Of a DNA stretch of 26,091 nucleotides, positions 21,485-26,091 are shown piece after piece. The notes under the pieces were generated by a model. It made no database searches, had not been told where the DNA came from, and saw nothing but the letters and a program-made list of their open reading frames with translations. Location: the NCBI GenBank assembly GCA_002385745.1, contig DGEC01000056.1:1-26091 (forward strand), read 5' to 3'. Source of the DNA: Firmicutes bacterium UBA3936 (GTDB lineage: Bacteria; Bacillota; Dethiobacteria; Dethiobacterales; Dethiobacteraceae). The position numbers and the translations under genes were made by a program. The first letter of the stretch is position 1; each line of letters begins with the position of its first letter.

Positions 21485-22872
21485 TGGGAAACGACCGGAT
21501 TTATATTTTGAGTGAAATGCCAGTACGTAAAGCTATCGTAACTTTGGCGCTGCCGACCATGCTGGGAGCAGTTGTGCACGCCCTGTATAACATGGCTGAT
21601 ACTTTTTTCATCGGCAAAATGAATGACCCAAACGCCGTAGCGGCCGTCACATTATCCTTCCCTCTTTTTATGCTTGTCCAGGCTTTCGGCAACCTTTTTG
21701 CCACAGGCGGCGCCTCGTACATATCGCGGGCCCTCGGCAGAAAAGAGTTTGAGAACGCCAATAAAGCCGCCTCCATCTCCTTTGCCATTTCCCTGGTTGT
21801 CGGTGTATTAATGACGGCCATTGCCCTGTCCAATCTGGACAGAATTCTTTCACTGATCGGGGCAGGGGGAAGCACCTTCCGGTACGCCAAAATCTATCTT
21901 AGTTATATCATGGCCTTTGCGCCCGTAATGCTGCTGCAGGTTTCCCTAAGCGGCATCATGCGGGCTGAAGGGGCTACCAAGGAAGCTACCATAGGGATGC
22001 TGACCGGTACAATTCTCAACATCATTCTTGACCCCATTTTTATCATTACCTTTAACATGGGTGTTGAGGGAGCTGCCATAGCTACGGTAATTGGAGAATC
22101 CGTAGGTTTACTGTATTTCATTTATTATTTTCTGAAGCGGAAGGGTATTATTACCATCTCCCCTAAAAATTTTTCTTTCGACAAAGCCATCATTTCAGAT
22201 ATTGTTAAAGTCGGGACTCCCGTTGCCATTAACCAGCTGTTAATGAGCAGCGTCAATACTTTTGCCAATTCCATAGCCGCTTCCTACGGCGACCATGTAA
22301 TTGCCAGCATGGGCATTAATATGAGAATTAATTCCCTTGCCTTTATGCTTACCCACGGCCTTGCCATGGGATATCAACCCTTTGCCGGCTATTGCTACGG
22401 GGCCAAAAAATACAACCGGATGATTCAGGGCTTCAGATTTACTATTACCATCGGGGCAGTCTTTTCCGGCCTGTTTTCCATATTCAGCTTTACCTTTGCG
22501 CCGTCTGTCATCCGAGCCTTTATTGACAACGCCGAGATTATCAGCCTGGGAACGGTAATTATGAGAGCTTTTGCCGTACCGCTCATCTTTATGCCTGTTC
22601 AGGTGTCAATTATGGTCTCCTTCCAGGCAATGGGCAAAGCCCTGCAGTCCCTTGTGCTTTCCCTGGGCAGGCAGGGGCTGTTTTTCTTGCCTCTGGTCCT
22701 AATTTTAAATTCCGCTTTCGCCTTAAACGGTTTCATTTTTGCCCAGCCTATGTCAGATTTTCTCTCGACTTGCTTCGCTGTCCTGCTTTTCACCCGGCTG
22801 CGCAAGCAGTTAAAAGAGGAAATGGCGGGAGCCGGGGTAAAAGCCGAACCGGCGGCGGTACCACAGCATTAA
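21484..22872 (+). CDS. MATE family multidrug efflux transporter
   Basis: This 462-residue inner-membrane antiporter has twelve predicted helices in two repeats. It starts MPVRKAIVTLALPTMLGAVVHALYNMADTFFIGKMNDPNAV, spanning the well-conserved N-terminal MATE region (about 13-50), and the second half begins near VKVGTPVAINQLLMSSVN (about 240). Other family landmarks are GGASYISRALGRKEFENANKA and MGINMRINSLAFMLTHGLAMGYQPFAGYCYGAKKY. This family (NorM/DinF-like) exports cationic drugs in exchange for Na+ or H+; the substrate is unknown. It is translationally coupled to the upstream marR, so it is probably the regulated target. A bidirectional terminator follows at 22871-22898. Confidence 0.93.
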   Translation: MGNDRIYILSEMPVRKAIVTLALPTMLGAVVHALYNMADTFFIGKMNDPNAVAAVTLSFPLFMLVQAFGNLFATGGASYISRALGRKEFENANKAASISFAISLVVGVLMTAIALSNLDRILSLIGAGGSTFRYAKIYLSYIMAFAPVMLLQVSLSGIMRAEGATKEATIGMLTGTILNIILDPIFIITFNMGVEGAAIATVIGESVGLLYFIYYFLKRKGIITISPKNFSFDKAIISDIVKVGTPVAINQLLMSSVNTFANSIAASYGDHVIASMGINMRINSLAFMLTHGLAMGYQPFAGYCYGAKKYNRMIQGFRFTITIGAVFSGLFSIFSFTFAPSVIRAFIDNAEIISLGTVIMRAFAVPLIFMPVQVSIMVSFQAMGKALQSLVLSLGRQGLFFLPLVLILNSAFALNGFIFAQPMSDFLSTCFAVLLFTRLRKQLKEEMAGAGVKAEPAAVPQH

Positions 22873-22898
22873 AAAGCGGCCTTGCAAGCCGCTTTTTT
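22871..22898. terminator. Bidirectional intrinsic terminator
   Basis: AAAAAGCGGC (22871-22880) pairs perfectly with GCCGCTTTTT (22888-22897) around a 7-nt loop, with T-runs on both strands. It serves the MATE gene (+) and the convergent aroD gene (-). Confidence 0.9.
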
Positions 22899-22912
22899 GT
22901 TTTATTTTACTT

Positions 22913-23689
22913 TTATTCCAGCCCCAGAAGCTCCAGGCACCGGCGCAGCCCGTCCAGCGGGAGCTGGCCCGGCGCAGATGGGCGCTCCTGCGCGGCATAG
23001 ATAATGGCGGAACCAAACAGGTGGCCGGCAATGCGGCTGATAATCCCCAGCCGTGACATGGACATGCAGGCGGCGGGAATCCTGGCATAGCGTTCCCTGA
23101 AAATCAGCGCCGCTTCCAAAAGGGATAAAACATCATATGGGTTTTGGGGCATTACGGCTATTTTGGCAATATCGGCGCCCGCCTCCTGCTCGCGGACAAG
23201 TATTTCCACCATTTCATCCCTGGCGGGAGTTGCCCGGAAATCGTGAAAGGAAAGAATTACATAAATACCGCCTTGCCGGGCTTCTTGAATAATTGCCTCC
23301 CTTTCCCGGGCTTCCGTAAGCAGCTCAAGATCAAGCAAATCAATTAAGCCGGACCGCAGCGCTTTTTTAACCAGGCTTATTCTTCCTTCCTCCGCCATGT
23401 CCGCCTGCCCCCCTTCCCGACGGTGGCGGCAGGTAAAAAGCAGGGGGATGCCGGCCGCTTCCCGGTGGACTGTTTCAAGGGCCGCCATTACTTCCCGCTC
23501 CCGGTCGAGCCGGTCAAAATAATCCACCCGCCATTCAATAATATCGGGCTGCAGGGCGGCCAGCCTGCCGGCCGCCTCCGCGAGGGCAGCGGTAGTCTTC
23601 TCCACAAGGGGCACGCAAAGGGCAGGTTTGTCCCCGCCGATCAGGCGGCCTTTTATCCTAACATCTTTAATCTTTCCGGGAAAGTTCAT
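22913..23689 (-). CDS. aroD: Type I 3-dehydroquinate dehydratase
   Basis: This enzyme converts 3-dehydroquinate to 3-dehydroshikimate in the shikimate pathway, by a Schiff-base mechanism in a TIM barrel. It has 258 residues. Active-site residues are visible: E52-W-R54 (EWRVDYF), FTCR (85-88), catalytic His149 (LSFHDFRATP), Schiff-base Lys176 (DIAKIAVMP), MSMSRLG (209-215) with R213, and SAPGQ (238-242). It is the second gene of a pyrB-aroD pair. Its ATG overlaps the pyrB stop as ATGA (23686-23689), so translation is coupled. This links aromatic and pyrimidine synthesis genes, which is not a usual pairing. The type I identity is clear. Confidence 0.95.
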   Translation of the reverse strand: MNFPGKIKDVRIKGRLIGGDKPALCVPLVEKTTAALAEAAGRLAALQPDIIEWRVDYFDRLDREREVMAALETVHREAAGIPLLFTCRHRREGGQADMAEEGRISLVKKALRSGLIDLLDLELLTEAREREAIIQEARQGGIYVILSFHDFRATPARDEMVEILVREQEAGADIAKIAVMPQNPYDVLSLLEAALIFRERYARIPAACMSMSRLGIISRIAGHLFGSAIIYAAQERPSAPGQLPLDGLRRCLELLGLE

Positions 23690-24600
23690 TTTTCCGCTCC
23701 TTTGCCCAGTATATTGTAAAGCAGGCCCATGCGCACGTACATCCCGTTATGGGATTGCTGAAAATAAAGGGCGCGCTTGTCAGCATCCACTTCCGCGCTA
23801 ATCTCATGCCTTCTGGGCAGCGGGTGCAGCAAAATGGTGTCCGGGGAAAAGTAAGACATTACCTGCCTGTCCACAACAAATTCCTCCACCTGCAGGTCGC
23901 TGTTTTGAAAACGTTCCGTCTGGGTCCTGGTATGGTAGAGAACATCGATATCCTGCGGCATTTCCCAGAAAGAGCGGCAGGGTATATAGCGCCCTCCCCT
24001 TTTCTCAAGGTAGGAGACATATTCCTCGGGCAGGCTTAAAACATCATGACTTAAACCGTAAACAGTAATATTCTCATATAACGCCAAAAGCTTAACCAGT
24101 GAATGGACCGTCCTGCCAAAGAGAAGGTCCCCCATGATGCCCACCGTAAGTCCGTCAATAGCACCCTTATGCTTGTGAATGGTATAGACATCCAGGAGTG
24201 CCTGGGTGGGATGCTCCCCGCTGCCGCTGCCGCCGTTGATAATGGGCACCGCGGAAACGGCGGCGGCTTCCCTGGCCGAATTGACGTCCGGATGCCGCAG
24301 GATAATGGCATCACAGTAGCCGGCAATAACGCGTATTGTATCCGGCAGGCTTTCTCCTTTAATAACCGAGGACATTTCCTTCGCATTTTCAGTGCTGACT
24401 ATACAACCCCCCAGCCGCTGGACGGCCGCCTCAAAGGAGAGGCGAGTGCGGGTGCTCGGTTCATAAAAAATTGTAGCTACCAGCTTACCGGCCAGGGCAG
24501 TGCGGTAAGCCGGCAGGTTGTTTCTGATCTCATCGGTAAGGTTGAAAAGCTCCTCCAGTTCCGCCCTTGAAAACTGCTCACAGCTTAAGATATGGTACAT
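23686..24600 (-). CDS. pyrB: Aspartate carbamoyltransferase catalytic chain
   Basis: ATCase joins carbamoyl phosphate and aspartate in the first committed step of pyrimidine synthesis. From the ATG at 24598-24600 it has 304 residues. The frame opens at 24678 but GGAGGTG precedes this ATG. Carbamoyl-phosphate binding is seen in FYEPSTRTRLSFE (45-57) with S49-T-R-T-R, and K81 supplies the adjacent-subunit Lys. HPTQALLDVYT (130-140), GDLLFGRTVHSL (157-168) and LHPLPRRHEI (258-267) are further family motifs. YFQQSHNGMYVR (279-290) resembles the E. coli-type chain that partners PyrI, but no pyrI or other pyr gene is in the window. A near-consensus promoter with a very short leader suggests no PyrR attenuation. 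Confidence 0.93.
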   Translation of the reverse strand: MYHILSCEQFSRAELEELFNLTDEIRNNLPAYRTALAGKLVATIFYEPSTRTRLSFEAAVQRLGGCIVSTENAKEMSSVIKGESLPDTIRVIAGYCDAIILRHPDVNSAREAAAVSAVPIINGGSGSGEHPTQALLDVYTIHKHKGAIDGLTVGIMGDLLFGRTVHSLVKLLALYENITVYGLSHDVLSLPEEYVSYLEKRGGRYIPCRSFWEMPQDIDVLYHTRTQTERFQNSDLQVEEFVVDRQVMSYFSPDTILLHPLPRRHEISAEVDADKRALYFQQSHNGMYVRMGLLYNILGKGAEK

Positions 24601-24627
24601 ATTCCACCTCCGGCTTTTTCTGAAGCA

Positions 24628-24656
24628 ATTATACAGGTAAAAAGCGGCTGGTTCAA
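24628..24656 (-). promoter_or_regulatory. Promoter of pyrB-aroD
   Basis: On the minus strand TTGAAC (24656-24651) and a perfect TATAAT (24633-24628) are separated by 17 bp. The expected start near 24621 gives a leader of about 20 nt before the pyrB ATG, too short for a PyrR or reiterative-transcription attenuator of the usual kind. Confidence 0.75.
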
Positions 24657-24693
24657 GCAAACAGGGAAGGACTTTCACCAGATTATAACTGCA

Positions 24694-24721
24694 TTGTTTT
24701 TTCTGCCCAACAGTTTATAAT
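24694..24721 (+). promoter_or_regulatory. Promoter of the alpha/beta hydrolase gene
   Basis: TTGTTT (24694-24699) and a perfect TATAAT (24716-24721) are separated by 16 bp. They lie 28 bp before the ATG at 24750, divergent from the pyrB promoter. Confidence 0.6.
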
Positions 24722-24749
24722 TAAATTAAAAAAGCTAAAGGAGGATACG

Positions 24750-25691
24750 ATGAAGCAGAACAGTGAACCTTTAATCGGCGGCATCCCCAAGTCTGAACAT
24801 GTCGCCCGCTGGCGCAGCCAATTTAAAGAAATGCTGAATGCCCCGGATGCCAATGTGGACGGGATACGCCGCAAATGGCTTGACCTCCCCTACACCAACC
24901 GTCCGGACGGCATGGCTTTGGACATTTACCTGCCGGAAGAAGGACCGGGCCCTTTCCCGGTGATTCTTTACATCCACGGCGGCGGCTGGTTTCTCGGCCA
25001 CAAAAGAAACGTCAACATGGAGCCCTTTCTTTATGTCCTGCAGCGTGGCTATGCCCTGGTCTCCGTTGATTACACTTTAAGCGACAAAGCGGAGTTCCCG
25101 ACCCAGGTTTATGAAGTAAAAACCGCTGCCCGCTGGCTGCGGGAAAACGCTGAGAAGTACTGCCTGCAGGCGGAAAAAATTGCCCTGTGGGGCGATTCTG
25201 CCGGCGGGCACCTGGCCGCGCTGGCCGGCATATCGTCGGCGGCAGGTGAGCTGGAGGACCTTTCCTTCGGATCCCCGGACCAGTCTTCCGCTGTCAGCGC
25301 AGTAGTGGACTGGTACGGGCCGGCAGACTTTTTTACCATGAGGGAACAGCAGAAGGAAATGGGCGTAAGTATGCAGCCCGCTCAGGGCTGCAGCATGGAA
25401 GAACTTTTCCTCGGCAGCCTTTTAGACGACGCGCCGGATAAAGTAAAAGCGGCCAACCCAGAAACCTACATCTCCCCTGCATCCCCGCCTTTCTTTATCC
25501 AGCACGGCGACAAAGACTTCGTTGTCCCCTGCGGGCAGTCCGTTTCCCTTGCAGCAAAACTAAAAGAAGCTCTTGGTGAAGACAAAGTTTACTTTGAAAT
25601 ACTGGAAGGCGCCGCCCATGCAGATCCCTGTTTTTTCCGCAGGGATAATATGGATAAAGCACTGGATTTTTTGGACAAATACCTGAAATAA
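24750..25691 (+). CDS. Alpha/beta hydrolase (HSL-type esterase/lipase)
   Basis: This 313-residue cytosolic carboxylester hydrolase belongs to the hormone-sensitive-lipase-like group. The oxyanion-hole motif is HGGGW (76-80) in LYIHGGGWFLG. The nucleophile Ser150 lies in GDSAGG (148-153). Asp256 (HGDKDFVVP) and His290 (EGAAHADP) complete the triad. The first 45 residues form a variable cap start. The acyl substrate cannot be told. AAAGGAGG lies close to the ATG and it has its own promoter, so the gene seems monocistronic; a terminator follows at 25695-25723. Its neighbours (pyrB on one side, a metal transporter on the other) give no functional hint. Confidence 0.92.
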   Translation: MKQNSEPLIGGIPKSEHVARWRSQFKEMLNAPDANVDGIRRKWLDLPYTNRPDGMALDIYLPEEGPGPFPVILYIHGGGWFLGHKRNVNMEPFLYVLQRGYALVSVDYTLSDKAEFPTQVYEVKTAARWLRENAEKYCLQAEKIALWGDSAGGHLAALAGISSAAGELEDLSFGSPDQSSAVSAVVDWYGPADFFTMREQQKEMGVSMQPAQGCSMEELFLGSLLDDAPDKVKAANPETYISPASPPFFIQHGDKDFVVPCGQSVSLAAKLKEALGEDKVYFEILEGAAHADPCFFRRDNMDKALDFLDKYLK

Positions 25692-25694
25692 TTT

Positions 25695-25723
25695 ACCGGG
25701 CACCTGGTGCCCGGTTCCTTTTT
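25695..25723 (+). terminator. Intrinsic terminator after the hydrolase gene
   Basis: ACCGGGCAC (25695-25703) pairs perfectly with GTGCCCGGT (25707-25715) around a 3-nt loop, then TCCTTTTT (25716-25723). It begins 4 bp past the stop codon and lies between convergent genes. Confidence 0.85.
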
Positions 25724-25746
25724 CGTGGAAAAGCCTGCCCCGCATA

Positions 25747-26091
25747 TCAGCCCAGCGTAGTATCCAGAAACATCATCACAACGTAGCCAACCAGCAGGGC
25801 ATATGTTGCACCCCTTGAATGGCCCTGGTTCAACTGGCTTTCGGGTATTATTTCCCGGGCGATAACAAACAGCATTGCCCCTGCGGCAAAAGCCAGGCTG
25901 AAAGGCAAAAAGGGACGGACAAACTGGACAATTGCAATGCCAATCAGGCCTCCCAGCGGTTCGGCAAGACCGCTGGCCAGGGATATGAGAAAAGCTTTCC
26001 AGCGGGGATAGCCCTCCCTCAAAAAGGGCAGGGCAACGGCCAGGCCCTCCGGTATGTTTTGCAGGCCGATACCAATGGCCAGCGTCAGCCC
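25747..26091 (-). CDS. ZIP family metal transporter (GufA-like), partial
   Basis: This is the C-terminal part of a divalent-metal permease. The frame is open to the window edge (115 codons seen), so the start lies outside. The visible N-terminal side reads LTLAIGIGLQNIPEGLAVALP, the ZIP fourth-helix metal site. Here Gln replaces the His of the more common H-N-x-P-E-G, as in GufA-like members. The next helix, FLISLASGLAEPLGGLIG, carries the conserved Glu of the second metal motif. Further helices are AFAAGAMLFVIAREIIPE and the C-terminal YALLVGYVVMMFLDTTLG. The likely substrate is zinc or a related divalent ion. A TTG near 26022 is an internal codon, not the start. Confidence 0.88.
   Translation of the reverse strand, partial: GLTLAIGIGLQNIPEGLAVALPFLREGYPRWKAFLISLASGLAEPLGGLIGIAIVQFVRPFLPFSLAFAAGAMLFVIAREIIPESQLNQGHSRGATYALLVGYVVMMFLDTTLG

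Overview
The window looks like chromosomal DNA of an endospore-forming anaerobic Firmicute, probably class Clostridia and Peptococcaceae/Desulfotomaculum-like. Three things point there. It carries an intact sporulation sigma-K gene with its pro-sequence. It has the Firmicute gene order transporter-alaS-ireB-ruvX-yrzB-mltG-trhP (the yrrI-to-yrrO region of Bacillus subtilis). It also has strong AGGAGG-type ribosome sites with frequent GTG and TTG starts. Genus-level placement is inference. I see no mobile element, CRISPR array, rRNA or tRNA.

Layout. 1-1060: a PRC-barrel gene on + ending in a bidirectional terminator. 1079-4239 (-): an accessory operon of a large tandem NTF2-like protein, a URO-D-family methyltransferase-like protein and a coiled-coil NTF2-like protein. 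4529-15072 (-): a housekeeping block, read in order of transcription as AI-2E-family permease, alaS, ireB, Fe-S aldo/keto reductase, ruvX, yrzB-type DUF1292 protein, mltG, trhP (U32), class B PBP and sigK. 15134-16234 (-): zinc-ribbon microprotein, PRC-barrel protein and an unrecognised membrane-anchored protein. 16304-19613 (-): yebC, a lytic transglycosylase, coaE, thiE and bioY. 19811-20848 (+): a polysaccharide deacetylase. 21026-22872 (+): a MarR-MATE pair. 22913-24600 (-): pyrB-aroD. 24750-25691 (+): an alpha/beta hydrolase. 25747-end (-): a partial ZIP metal transporter.

How the genes fit together. The central block joins alanyl-tRNA charging, tRNA wobble modification, DNA/rRNA processing and cell-wall growth (MltG, PBP, transglycosylase, IreB). 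It ends at the late mother-cell sigma factor. Several regulatory elements can be read directly: perfect or near-perfect sigma-A promoters for alaS and pyrB, a SigK/SigE-like promoter in front of sigK, an operator-like palindrome over the marR start region, and another over the -10 of the first PRC gene.

The most interesting observations are: the NTF2-like/URO-D accessory operon with an altered metal-site pattern; two terminator-like hairpins that bury the downstream gene's Shine-Dalgarno sequence and run through a T-tract straight into the ATG; a polysaccharide deacetylase whose LysM domain appears split between its two ends; and the predicted sigK auto-regulatory promoter.
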